This document shows positions 12,197 through 23,447 of a stretch of DNA of 64,000 bases, in pieces. The notes beneath the pieces were generated by a model. That model saw only the letters and a program-made list of their open reading frames with translations, was not told where the DNA came from and searched no databases. The position numbers and the translations under genes were made by a program. Positions within the stretch are counted from its first letter, which is position 1, and every line of letters begins with the position of its first letter. Source of the DNA: Phytopythium helicoides (Eukaryota > Oomycota > Peronosporomycetes > Pythiales > Pythiaceae); contig JANFNE010000001.1 of NCBI GenBank assembly GCA_024867545.1, forward strand, positions 1,116,001 through 1,180,000, given 5' to 3'.

Positions 12197-13335
12197 CTAT
12201 CGAAAGGAAAAAGTTGTCTGTTCATGTTCATTGTCGTCTATCAATCCGTGGCAAGGCGAACGCGACGCCTTGTTGTCGACGAAGATCACTCTACCAGTGC
12301 AGCAATTGCAGGACCACGAGTGAGTAAATTGCGATTGGCATCTCGAAGTAGAATACGTACTCGACTCGCCGAGCAGGTCGAGGACATCGGCCATAAAGTC
12401 GCCGCCTTCCTGTTTGAACTTGAGAGCGGCACGCACGGCGTCTGTGAAGACCTGCACCACATTGGTGCCGTCGGCCGCCGACACGAAGCTGAACTCGAGG
12501 TTGTGGTTCTCGGCAAACTTGAACTTTTTGCTCGTGACCTAAACGAACAAGTGTGAGATTTCATTGATTGCACATGAAAACCATAATAACAGATCGTGAA
12601 ACGCACGTTCATGTCCACGTCAATTTTGTTGGCCACGAGAAAGCAGGGGATGCTTTCGCAGTACTCACGGAGCTCCTGGTACCAGTTGGGCAGGTTCTGG
12701 TACGTCACCTTACGCGTGACGTCAAATACCTGCAAGAAGGCAGGGAAGTAAGTGTACCGCAGCTGCTTGGTACCTCCTCACCTTATAGTTGTCCTGATAT
12801 CTTGCATAATAGATGGATCGTACCAGAACACACGCCGTGGCGCCAAAGTAGTACGAAGGATGCATGCTGGAGAAGCGTTCCTGTCCAGCCGTATCCCAGA
12901 AGTCTACACAACGGGAGTACATTAGCCACAGAATGCCTCGAGTATTGTACCAATCTCTGACGATCTGTCATCAAATAACGAGACGCACCGACTTTGACCA
13001 TCCTCCCGTCGACCTCGATATCCTTGCGGTACATGGTGAGCGCGAACGTCGAGAGCTGTCGCGCAACGCGTCTTCCATGAATGAAATGCTACTAGTGATG
13101 ATCCCATTACACAAACCTGCCGCGGCTGGAACTCGTTCATCATGAAGCGCTCGACGAGCTTGGACTTGCCCACGGCCGAGTCGCCCAGCAGAATGATCTT
13201 CTCGTCGCTTCCTCGTCAGCCAACGCAACTGCCACTTCGACAACGAGCCAAGACAGCGCGAACCTTGACATCCGGGTCGCCCAGACTGTCTTCTGGCAGC
13301 TCGGCCGCCGTCATCGCGCTCTTGCCGTCCGCCAT
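12197..13335 (-). CDS. RABL2: Rab-like GTPase RABL2 (ciliary), six or seven exons
   Basis: RABL2 is a small GTPase that works with intraflagellar transport at the ciliary base. Exons by coordinates: 13264-13335, 13117-13197, 13055-12989, 12903-12824, 12729-12607 and from 12538 down; introns are 61-94 bp with GT...AG ends. The spliced protein has the P-loop LLGDSAVGKSKL, switch region with LSTFALTMYRKDIEVDGR, DFWDTAGQERFSSMHPSYYF, VFDVTRKVTYQNLPNWYQEL, VANKIDVDMN and FVSAADGTNVVQVFTDAVR, close to animal RABL2 throughout. Like other RABL2 it lacks a C-terminal prenylation motif. The last exon may read to 12197, or a further intron (12291 to about 12355) may place the stop at 12286. The gene sits in the spacer between the two Nup214 arms. 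Confidence 0.93.
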
Positions 13336-13526
13336 GCGCTCTCCTTGGCTCGCTCGATCTCCAAAGGTCGCAGCGCAGCCGAGCCGCGCAGTATTTGTTC
13401 CTGCAGGTTCGAATCAACTCTCAGAGGCTCTAGAGTGGTGAATAGTTCTGACCGTACAATGACTTGTGCATCCCCGCCGGCAACCACCAAGCGAGAAAGT
13501 GCGGCGGCTGGCGGCGATCCGAGACC

Positions 13527-16500
13527 ATGGAGCGCGAGGCGGAGCACGTGCGCATGCTGGAGGTGGGCCGGCTGCGCTTCGGTCCGGCGGCGGGTCGAGG
13601 CGCGCGCTGCAGCACGGCAACGCGTTCGGGCTGACGCTGGTGGCGACGGGCGGCGGTGCGTTGCGGCTGACTGGAGGGCGGCGGAGTGGGTTGCTCACGG
13701 ACGGGGCTGGTGGGTGGGTGCAGGACTCGCGGTGGCGGGCTACGCGGCGGTGGAGGCCGCGTGCAGGGACTACGTCGCGCGCAGGCAGGTGGCGATGGAC
13801 CACGGCGAGAAGCTGCGGCCGGACGAGGTCCACGCGGTGCCTGTCGAGCGGGAGGTGGCGCTGCGAGACTCGCCGCGCGTCGTCGCGCTCTCGCCCGATG
13901 AGATCTACGTCGCGGTGGCGCACGGCGACGAGCTCGCGCTGTTCGAAACGGCGGCTATCCTGCAGTCGGTACGGCGCTTGCGGTGATTATGGACGTGGTT
14001 GCAGTCGTTGGTGTGACCTGGTGGACCTATCGTTGGCAAAATGCAGGACTCCCCGGCGCCGTTCCATACATTCCCAAACATATTGCCCCAAGATGTTGCA
14101 TGGAGTCCCGATTCCGAGACTCCTGCAGTCGCGGTGCTTACAAGTCGCGGCTCCATTGTGGTTTGCACGCTCGAAGGGGTGGAGCGAGTTGTTGCAGCCG
14201 ACGCGGCCACTTCAGGTATGTGGATTCCTTCACAGTGTTGACAACTGGTGTTGAACACTGACCAACCTCGTTGTCGCGATGTATATAGTGTGCTGGAGCC
14301 CCACTGGTGCCTCCATTGCTGTTGGGAAGTCAGATGGATCTATCCAATTCTACTCGCAATCGTCACTAGACGAGGAACGTACAATGTCGCGACCAGATTG
14401 CTGCTCTGAAGATGACTTTAAAGGTTGGACAGAGCTATTGCATTCCGATTCGTGCTCGTTGATAATTTAACTGACACCAATACCTGTTCGTTGATTAACA
14501 GTGCACCACATCAACTGGGCCGAAGATGACCTCATCTTGGCCGGATACGAAAAGTACAACGAGGAGGACGAGGAAACCACAGCCTTGGCATGCCTTTTCG
14601 ATGATGGGGTCTGCGTCGAGCTCGATGAGCTGGTCGCTTACTTTGACGTTGAGGGCCGACGACACCAGTATTACTCCGTGTTTCTCCCCGACTGGTGCGT
14701 GCCGCTCCACCATTGTTATTCCACTCGATGTCATCGCGAGAAAACAACTCACCCAAACCGATTGTCCTTACAATACAACAGGCGCATGTTCTTCGTCGGC
14801 TGCTCGCTCAGTGCCGACATTGAGCTGTTGGTGTACGATACCGATACGACCGAGTGGCAGGTGTGGAAACCCGCGGAGAAATACCAAGCGCGACTCCCCA
14901 TGACAAGTGACGACGAAGATACCTTCCCGACTGGTATGGCGCTGGATCTGAACTGCTCCGAGGCGGTGCAAGTGGACGACAAGCCGTTTCCTCCTGCACC
15001 CATCTTGACGTGCACGACGACGGAGGGTTTGTTGATTAGCTTCGCGTTTGTGGATATGACTGTGTGTGAGGAGTTGGACTTTGTTGGGAAGCCTGGTCCG
15101 TTCGAGGCGACGGTGACACGTGCGGCGGTTTCGAAGCCGTCCACATTGCACGAGGTCCACGAAGAACAAGAACAAGGAGGAGGAGGACGAGAAAAAGAAG
15201 AAAAAGAAGTTGTGGTCGACGCTTCTTCGACGACGTCAACTCCTGTCGCTACTACGGACGATGTGACGAACGTCCCTGCTTCGGAAGACTCGGACAGCGA
15301 CGACTCTGAGAGTGAGCGTGAAGAAGAGCGCCAAAATGCTATCGCCGCATTCGACGCGATCGATGTGAATGCTACTGGCGAGGTCGAGACAAGTCAGTTC
15401 GCGAAGCTGATTGAGCAGATGGGAACTACGTACTGCGAGGAGGACCACAGCAGATACGCGAAGCGGTTGTCAGAATCGTCAGGAGTGATCAAGAAGGAGA
15501 CATTCGTGTCGTGGTATGTGTCGTGGGTGTTTGGCGACGACGAGTCAGAAGACGAAGAGGACGATGACAACGAGATCAATTCTTCGTCTACCAGTACGAC
15601 TGGTGCGACCCCTAATCTGTTGGAGAAGTTCAAGGCAAAAGAAGGTTCGTGGCGTTGCGATGTGTGTTGTGTGCAGAACCCAGATGCTTCGGCCGCGCGC
15701 TGTGCTTCGTGTGAGTCTCCCAACCCGAACTTCAAGGGATCAGCTGTATCGATTGCGCCAGCAAAGCCTTTGTCGTCATTTGGCTTTGGAGGTGACGCTT
15801 CCACAGCACCGAAGCCAACGTTTAGCTTTGGATTTACTCCCGCGTCTGTTGATGGTACAAGCGCAATTGGGACTACGTCGTCTGCGTCAACCTCGTTCAA
15901 CTTTGGGTTTACTGCAACCCAAGAAAAGGGATCTACCAGCACTTCTGTGTCGACTGGAACGAGTTTCGGTTTCAGCTTTCCGTCAGCAACGACTGTTGCG
16001 AGTACAGGAACACCGGACAAATCGATGTCGTTTTCGTTTGGTATCACCCCCGCTGCTGAATCTGGTTCGGTGACGAGTTCGGATGAGTCCAAGAGTACGC
16101 TTCCGGCCTCTGAGACCACTAGTACTTCTGACGCACCCAACGATGCTGCGGATGATTCCTACGGCAAAAACGATGATAACAAGTTTGCGGAATCGGATGG
16201 CGAAGACAGCAATGAAGAGGAAGAGCGAGCTGAGGAAGAGGCAAACGCACGAGAAGCGTTTCGCGCCGTTCTCCCGGATGGCGAGACTTCCTTTGGAATG
16301 GACCTTGTGCCGAAGCTGTTTAAGAAGCTTGGGTCGACGTATTGTGAAGAGGAGCATGACGAGTACATGCATAAGCTGCTGAAAGACGGCAAACTCCACG
16401 AGGCTGACTTCGTCAAGTGGTATGTGGACTGGTTATTCAACGATGCCTCTTCCGACGAAGAAGACGATGATGATGAGCCGGTGGGAAAGGTTGAAGAGAA

Positions 16501-19500
16501 GAAGCCCGAAATGAAGTCGAAAGAGGAGATTGCTGCAGTGTTCAAGAAATTCCAAGCAGGAGAAGGTAGCTGGAAGTGTGGAGTGTGTATGGTTACGAAT
16601 GGTGCGAGTGCGATGAAGTGTAGTGCATGCGAAACCCCGAACCCAAGTGCACCAAAAGGTCTGTCTGCGCCGAAGCCTGCGGCTACAGCTGCCGGTGGAA
16701 TTGGTGCTGGGGGCTTTTCTTTTCCGGTGGCTGCATCGTCTTCTTCGATCGCTTCTACTGGTTCGAGTAGTGAGGGTGTCAAGACGACAGGCTTCTCATT
16801 TGGCTTTTCATCGAGTTCGACTGCATCAGCAGAGCCAACAGCGTTTACTGGAGGATTTTCGTTTGGAGGTGGGTCTTCGAGTACGAGCACGAGCACGAGC
16901 TCTAGTGGTGGATTTTCATTCGGTGGTTCTAGTGCTGGGTCTACGTCTGGATTGAGCTTCGGTTTTGGCTCGGCTCCAACTTCTGGCGAGAAGCCTGGTG
17001 CGTCAAAGATAAATAGCAGTGGGTACCCTCCTGACACGTCATCGAAGCCGAAGCCTCCCTCTTTCGGCACTACAACTACTGGTAGCACCAGCGCTGGTAG
17101 CAACGGAAGTGTCAGTGGATATCCGCCTGATACGACGTCAAAGCCTAAACCACCGTCATTTGGTGGTGGGAGTTCCTATCCTCCGGACACGACTGCTAAA
17201 CCGAAGCCTCCAGCTTTTGGTGCCTCGGGAACGAGCACTGCGTACCCTCCTGATACGTCGGGGAAGCCCAAGCCTCCTTCGTTCAACTCTGGAGCCACCA
17301 GTGGAGGATACCCACCCGACACATCCACGAAGCCTAAGCCTCCTGCTTTCGGTGCTGCCGCATCCGGAGGTTATCCCCCAGATACTTCAACAAAGCCTAA
17401 GCCTCCTGCGTTTGGTACTGCTGCTGCCAGTGGCTATCCTCCGGATACATCCACAAAGCCGAAGCCTCCTGCTTTCGGTGCTGCCACATCCGGAGGTTAT
17501 CCCCCGGACACATCCACAAAGCCGAAGCCTCCTGCTTTTGGTGCTGCCGCATCCGGAGGTTATCCCCCAGATACTTCAACAAAGCCTAAGCCTCCTGCGT
17601 TTGGTACTGCTGCTGCCAGTGGCTATCCTCCGGATACATCCACAAAGCCGAAGCCTCCTGCTTTCGGTGCTGCCGCATCCGGAGGTTATCCCCCGGACAC
17701 ATCCACAAAGCCGAAGCCTCCTGCTTTTGGTGCTGCCGCATCCGGAGGTTATCCCCCAGATACTTCAACGAAGCCTAAGCCTCCTGCGTTTGGTACTGCT
17801 GCTGCCAGTGGCTATCCTCCGGATACATCCACAAAGCCGAAGCCTCCTGCTTTCGGTGCTGCCGCATCCGGAGGTTATCCCCCGGACACATCCACAAAGC
17901 CGAAGCCTCCTGCTTTTGGCGCTACCTCCAGTGGGTATCCTCCGGACACGACTACAAAGCCTAAGCTTCCGGCATTTGGCGGTTCCACGCCTAGCGGCGC
18001 TTATCCGCCCGATACTTCATCGAAAGCTGCTCCTCCAGCTTTTGGAACAAGCTCTGCATCGTCAGGAGCGTCCAAGTCAGCATTCAGCTTCGGCTCATTT
18101 GGTAGCGCCTTGCAGAAAAAAGATGGCGCAGCTCCATCGACACCTAGTGGGTTTGGCGGGTTTGGTGGAGCTGCTACTTCGGGTTTTGGACAAAAAGCTT
18201 CATCGACAACTACCTCGGAAAAGCCAGCAGCATCACCATTTGGGAAAGTCCCGAGCTCTGCGCCGACGACTAGTTTCAACTTTGCATCCAGTACCGCAGC
18301 GAGCGATAACAAGTCCTCAAAGAAGGTGGCATCCTCTGTTTCTAGTGGAACTTCTGGCTCCACAGTGCTACCTGCATCGCTGGCTGAAAAGAAATCCAAC
18401 CCAACACAGCGTAAATTGGCGTTCGGCGAATCGAGTTCAAGTAACGACGTGAAAGATTCAGTGTCGTCGAAGACAGTTTCCGCCGCGTCAAAGTCGAATG
18501 GCAATGTGGCTGTACCTGCGTCTGCCTTTGAGGGTAAATTGTGGACGCTAATCACGGATGTTGACAAGACAGTGAAGCGTGTCAACAAGAGCGCATCTCA
18601 GATTGAGACGAAGGACAGCAAGTTCTCGGCATCTGTGTTGGAAAAGATGAAGGCGCTGCGTTCTAGCGTTGGTGGGCCTTTATGATGAGATTAACAACCT
18701 GGACTCGTCCCGAGATGATATCGAAAAGAACGTACTGTTTGTGATCGGAAGCGATGGTGACGTGCATGAACAGCTTGAGTATGCCCGAGAAATCCTGGCC
18801 AGCTACGACGACAAGGCACTGAAGAAGTCGCTTGAGGAGCAGCCGCTTGACCAGCGGTCACACGATACACGTGAATCGCTGAAAGACAAGCTTGAAGAGG
18901 TCGAGAAATGCTGTGCTGACCTCGAGCGACACCTTGCAAGCGATTCGGATGGAGTGTCAAGTGTCCCGTCGTCGGGTCATCTGATTCGTGTACTCAAACA
19001 AACATACGAAAACTCAAAGCTCCAGTACAATCGTGTGTGTCAACTGGCCGAGCACGTCGACAAGCTTACTCTGCGAAACGAGCAGGTACTGCCACCCAAG
19101 GCGGTTCTGAGCGGCTCTCGAAGCAGTAATGTCAACAGCTCTGTTGCTCTTTCAAAAGAAGAAATGGTGGAGACCTTGGCGGATGGTGAAACGCGGAGTC
19201 TGTCGGTCCGTAAACATTTCCTTTCGTTGTGCAATAACACCGTCACTCCACGCGATGTCGGTTCGGCCTCGGTACCAAAGCCAGCGTCAACGTCGACGCC
19301 TTCCAGTGGCTCGAGTTCTTCCTCAGCCTCACCACTGCGGATCAAGGCGTACAGCAAGCTGATGCCTAAGACGCAAATGACAGTGGCGTCTCCCCTGAGC
19401 TCGGCCAAGAGCTCATCGGGCTCGATTTCGTTCAAGGAGACGCCTATTAAATCAGGTTCGCGTTTGTTCTCGCTAGCAGAGGAAAAGACGCAGAAGCAAG

Positions 19501-21507
19501 CACCAACTTTTATTTCGACGCCGACTCCAGTGAAGCCTGTTGCGCCAGTTCCGACATCCAACAAACGTCCAAATATTACTTCGTCAGCCTCTTCAACCAC
19601 TACAAGCAGCGTAGCTCCAGCAAAGTCGAATACATTCAGCTTCTCGAAACCCGCTGCGCCATCGTCAGCGAAGGCATCAGAGCCTTCACGCTTTGGTACC
19701 GTTTCATTTGGCGAGTCAAAGACGTCCAAGAGCACTCCTCTAGACAATGGCCCACAGTCACCATTTTCACTTGGAGGCAAGGAACCACTAAGCAAATCTC
19801 CATTCGGTTCAAAACCTCCTGCGTGGCCGAGCAAAGCTGAAACCAAACCTGCAGTCTTGTCTACCTCGACTTCGAGTGAGAACACTAACAAACCAGACTT
19901 CAAAACCTTGCTGACCAAGTTTTACGAAGAACATAATGCTGCGAAGCTTGCTCAAGTGGACAAGATAATTAAGGACTACGCCGGTCGCGAAAAAGCGATG
20001 TTTGAGCGTTTGTTCACGCAGTATGTTCCAGGCTCCAACGAGGCAGATGTGGAAAAATATCTCCAAGGCGGACCGGTGCCGAAGAAACAGACGTTGGCGT
20101 CCTGCTTCAAAGGCTGCGAAGTACCCCTCCTGACGTTTCTGCTAAGCCTGCCGGGGGATTTGCGTTTGGAGGCCGGCTCTAAGCCTAGCGCAACGTCCAC
20201 AAAACCATCTCCATTCGGTGCTGCGTCTACTGGTGAGTCCACCCCCAAGACGTCCAGCTTTGGTTTTGGTGGATTTGGCGCCGCGGTCCAGGCAGTAGCG
20301 TCAACAACCACAACATCTACCAGTGCACCCTGCAAAGTCGCCGTTTGGTGCCCCAGCTGTCGACTACAAGCAAAAACTTATCGATTTTTACCAGAAGCAC
20401 AATCCGTCGAAGCTGTCGAGTGTGGACGCCACTCTTGAGAAGTACAAGGGTAACGAGGAGAAGCTGTTCCAGAACCTTGCGCAAAAATACAAGGTTGCCG
20501 ACGGCAGTCCTAGTTCACAACAGAACCAACCGCCGTCGACACCAGTGTTGCAGGGTGTCAAGGCGAACCCTTCAGCCAGCCCGTTCGGTAACGCGAGCGC
20601 CTTCGCATCAATCGGCAAGTCTCAATCCACTCCATCTCCCTTCGGGACGACTGGATCAAGTGGGTTTGGGACAACTCCAGCATCAGGTACTGCCGGATCT
20701 CCGTTTGGTACGGCGACCACACAGCCTGTCACTTCTAGTAGCGGCTTTGGGGCATCAAGTGGATTTGGAGCTCAGTCAGGCTTCGGGGGCTTTGGCAGCG
20801 CCGGTTCTACACCCACCCCAGCTTTTGGAACTTCTTCCCAGATTGGTGGCGCCGCTGGTGGCTTTGGTTCAACCAACTACCGCGATAAACTGGTGGCTTT
20901 CTATCAGAAGCATAACCCGGAGAAACTAAACACGGTTGACGCGACGCTGCAGAAGTACAAGGGACAAGAAGACCGTTTGTTCGCAATGCTGGAACAAAAG
21001 TATGTCAAGAAAACACCACCAGCGGGAGGGTTTGGCGCAATTCCGAGCTCGAATGCATTCGGTGGCGCCAGTGGCTTTGGTGCTCCGTCAGCACTAGGTG
21101 GCAGCGGGGCTCCTGCGTTTGGCTCCGCTTCGACTTTAGGCCAGACCCCAGCGTTTGGCTCTTCCGGAGCTCCTGCGTTTGGATCGGCTTCTCATCTTGG
21201 AGGTGCTGGTGGGTTTGGATCGTCTGGCTTTGGGGGCCCTCCAGCTTCTGCTCCCACACCATCCCCCGCTACCGTTGGCGGATTCAGCTCTTTTAGTTCA
21301 CAAGGCGCAAGTTTTAGCAGCTTCGGCGGTGCTGCTGCTGGCGGCGGTGGCTTTGGCGGTGCAGCCACAGGTGGCTTCGGCGGTGCAGCTGCTGGTGGAA
21401 GCGGCTTTGGTGGGTTTGGTGGTAGCACTGGGGGTTTTGGACAGCAAACTTCTGCTTCAGCAACCCCAGCTTCACCCAAATGCGATGATCTTGCAAGAAA
21501 GCAGTAG
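13527..21507 (+). CDS. Nup214/CAN-type FG nucleoporin with EF-hand-like/zinc-finger modules
   Basis: Nup214 sits on the cytoplasmic face of the nuclear pore and helps mRNA export. Start MEREAEHVRMLEVGRLR at 13527; exons to 13968, 14047-14215, 14289-14423, then 14502 onward. The propeller end (RLPMTSDDEDTFPTGMALDL, DDKPFPPAPILTCTTTEG) matches animal Nup214 well. Then two [acidic helix - EF-hand-like - RanBP2 zinc finger] modules (first finger about 15648-15730, second about 16570-16650), FG repeats, sixteen YPPDTSTKPKPPAFG-like units, more FG, a coiled coil (about 18530-19090), and three FYxxHNPxKL repeats (about 19890-20010, 20365-20490, 20875-21005) among GFG-rich sequence. Frame changes near 13590, 13720, 18672, 20110, 20160 and 20335. 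The total is about 2,550 residues. Confidence 0.87.
14502..17220 (+). repeat. Inverted-repeat arm 2 (near-identical core of the Nup214 pair)
   Basis: Counterpart of 8400-11112. The spacer between the arms, about 3.4 kb, contains the 5' exons of both Nup214 genes and the whole RABL2 gene. Confidence 0.85.
17021..18046 (+). repeat. In-frame tandem repeat, 16 units, with a 189-bp higher-order period
   Basis: Sixteen units of about 60-66 bp encode SGYPPDTSTKPKPPAFG with spacers AAA, TAAA or AAT. Units 6-14 form three-unit blocks repeated exactly every 189 bp: the same ten-base string TTATCCCCCA occurs at 17371, 17560 and 17749. Each unit ends in FG, so the array multiplies FG dipeptides. The minus-strand paralog has only about five worn units. 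Confidence 0.9.
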
Positions 21508-21670
21508 TCGGGAGTCCTAGAGCATCCCACCAATTTACGTAAAAACTCGGATTCATTCACAACAACCAAAAGACTGGGAAGGCAAAGTCTTCACTTTATT
21601 TGATCCGTCACTGAAGGACAGTGTAAGATGTTTTCCGTCAGGTGGCAGTGAGCACACAAGGCCTGCACGT

Positions 21671-22270
21671 TTACGCAGAGAGCTTCTTGGTGACTTGCGC
21701 GAACGACTCCCCCTGCACTTCAGCGACGTCAAGCTCGAGCTTGGAGGGCTGACGAGAGCCATCACCACCGGCGATGGTGCCGGCACCCCACGGCGAGCCA
21801 CCGTGGATCTCGTCGTTGTTAAACAAAAGCGGCGAGCGGAAACCAAGTGGCACGTACGTCAAACCGTGGTGCGCCAAGAAGGTAAGCGTGGTGAAGGCCG
21901 TGGTCTCCTGTCCAGCACCCTGCACCCCCGTGCTGAAAAAGATTCCAGCAGTCTTGCCAACAAGCTCACCGGCAGCCCAAATACCACCAGTCGCGTCGAA
22001 GAACGCGCGAACCTGTGCTGGGGCTGTGCCGAAGCGCGTGGGGAAGCCGAAGAGAATGCCATCGGCCTCCTTTAGCACATCAGGTGTTGCGAGCGGATGA
22101 TCCTTCTTGGGAGCCGCATGGAGCTTCTCCAGCACATCAGCACTCAGAGTCTCAGGGATCTGGTAGATGGTGGCGGTGGCACCAGCCTTCTCGACACCTG
22201 TCTTGACAGCTTCGGCGAGCTTGGCGATGTGGCCGTAGGTCGAGTAGTAGACGATGGCGATCTTGGCCAT
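21671..22270 (-). CDS. WrbA-type NAD(P)H:quinone oxidoreductase, copy 1
   Basis: A 199-residue flavodoxin-fold enzyme of the WrbA / benzoquinone reductase family, which reduces quinones by two electrons with FMN and limits redox cycling. Visible are the FMN phosphate-binding start IVYYSTYGHIAKLAEAV, GILFGFPTRFGTAPAQVRAF, GKTAGIFFSTGVQGAGQETT and the C-terminal HGLTYVPLGFRSP. Length equals the family standard, with no intron and no frame break. It is the downstream member of three same-strand copies and differs from copies 2 and 3 at scattered sites (KLSA end, GGDGS, TGVQGAG). Start at 22270 follows a leader shared by all copies. Confidence 0.93.
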   Translation of the reverse strand: MAKIAIVYYSTYGHIAKLAEAVKTGVEKAGATATIYQIPETLSADVLEKLHAAPKKDHPLATPDVLKEADGILFGFPTRFGTAPAQVRAFFDATGGIWAAGELVGKTAGIFFSTGVQGAGQETTAFTTLTFLAHHGLTYVPLGFRSPLLFNNDEIHGGSPWGAGTIAGGDGSRQPSKLELDVAEVQGESFAQVTKKLSA

Positions 22271-22322
22271 GGTGAACTGGAGAGGTTGGTAGTGGTGGTG
22301 GTCGCTGTGCGTCCGAGGAGGA

Positions 22323-22338
22323 AGATTGTAGAGTGAGT
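22323..22338 (-). promoter_or_regulatory. Initiator-like element of WrbA copy 1
   Basis: Minus strand ACTCACTCTACAATCT, about 53 bp upstream of the ATG, matches the oomycete initiator at most positions. It sits at the same distance in all three copies. Confidence 0.5.
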
Positions 22339-22779
22339 GAGAGAGAGAGAGAGGTAGTCGAAGTGATGCTGTGCTCGAAGGAGGTGTTCCTGAGGGAGGC
22401 CACGTACTCGGAAACACCAGCATCTAACAGCAGAGTTTAGTCATCACCCCGCTCACCGTAAAGTGTCGATTCCCGTAATCCAGCAGTGCTCACTAGGAGC
22501 TCCTGGCCGCAGTGCTTATCAAGCATGCTTAGCCAAACCAGCTCCTCGTCATCATGTACGCCGCATCATCATGAACGCGGAGAAGCATAAAGCTGAGAAC
22601 CAGGCGAGGATTCACAAGAACAGATCCAGTCAGAAAAAAAACGCAATATCTTTGGCCCATTAGACGTTTTACTTCGGAAAACCATGAGTACGAGCGTTCG
22701 CCTGCAGCAACTGGCAAACGCTACCAGAATCTCAGCACTGACGTCTAGCTGTCAAGAGCGTTCAGATACTGTACAGAGC

Positions 22780-23379
22780 TCACGCCGCGAGCTTCTTGGC
22801 GATTTGCGCGAACGACTCGCCCTGCACCTCGGCGACGTCAAGCTCGAGCTTGGAGGGCTGACGAGAACCGTCACTGCCGGCAATGGTACCGGCACCCCAC
22901 AGTGAGCCACCGTGCACCTCGTCATTATTTGCCAGCAATCGCGAGCGGAAACCAAGAGGCACGAACGTCAAGCCGTGATGAGCGAGGAAGGTAAGCGTCG
23001 TGAGAGCCGTAGTCTCCTGTCCTCCAGCTTGACTGCCGGTGCTGAAGAAGATTCCTGCTGGCTTACCAACCAGTGCACCACCAGCCCAGAGACCACCGGT
23101 AGCGTCGAAAAGCGCACGAACCTGCGCCGGAGCCGAGCCGAAGCGCGTGGGAATGCCAAACAGGATGCCATCGGCCTCCTTCAGCACCTCGGGCGTCGCG
23201 AGCGGGTGGTCCTTCTTGGGAGGAGCGTGCATCTTCTCCAGCACATCAGCACTCAGAGTCTCAGGGATCTGGTAGATAGTGGCGGTGGCACCAGCCTTCT
23301 CAACTCCCGTCTTGACAGCTTCGGCGAGCTTGGCGATGTGGCCATAGGTCGAGTAGTAGACGATGACGATCTTGGCCAT
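22780..23379 (-). CDS. WrbA-type NAD(P)H:quinone oxidoreductase, copy 2
   Basis: A 199-residue sister of copies 1 and 3, uninterrupted. Copy-specific differences include IVIVYYSTYGH, LEKMHAPPKKDHP, GILFGIPTRFGSAPAQ, GGLWAGGALVGKPAG and SRLLANNDEVHGGSLWGAG. The substitution of ANN for FNN and SLWG for SPWG near the active-site lid is unusual compared with its sisters. Its downstream flank (about 22650-22790) matches the flank downstream of copy 3, so the duplicated unit included the 3' region. Confidence 0.93.
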   Translation of the reverse strand: MAKIVIVYYSTYGHIAKLAEAVKTGVEKAGATATIYQIPETLSADVLEKMHAPPKKDHPLATPEVLKEADGILFGIPTRFGSAPAQVRALFDATGGLWAGGALVGKPAGIFFSTGSQAGGQETTALTTLTFLAHHGLTFVPLGFRSRLLANNDEVHGGSLWGAGTIAGSDGSRQPSKLELDVAEVQGESFAQIAKKLAA

Positions 23380-23431
23380 GGTGAACTGGAGAGGTTGGTA
23401 GTGGTGGTGGTCGCTGTGCGTCCGAGGAGGA

Positions 23432-23447
23432 AGATTGCAGAATGAGA
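23432..23447 (-). promoter_or_regulatory. Initiator of WrbA copy 2
   Basis: Minus strand TCTCATTCTGCAATCT, about 53 bp upstream of the ATG. Fourteen of sixteen positions fit the oomycete initiator, the best match of the three copies. Confidence 0.6.

Noticed and set aside
17021..18046. Regular repeats as a possible CRISPR array
   Set aside because: Units are in frame, encode a peptide repeat and have no unique spacers; the DNA is eukaryotic.
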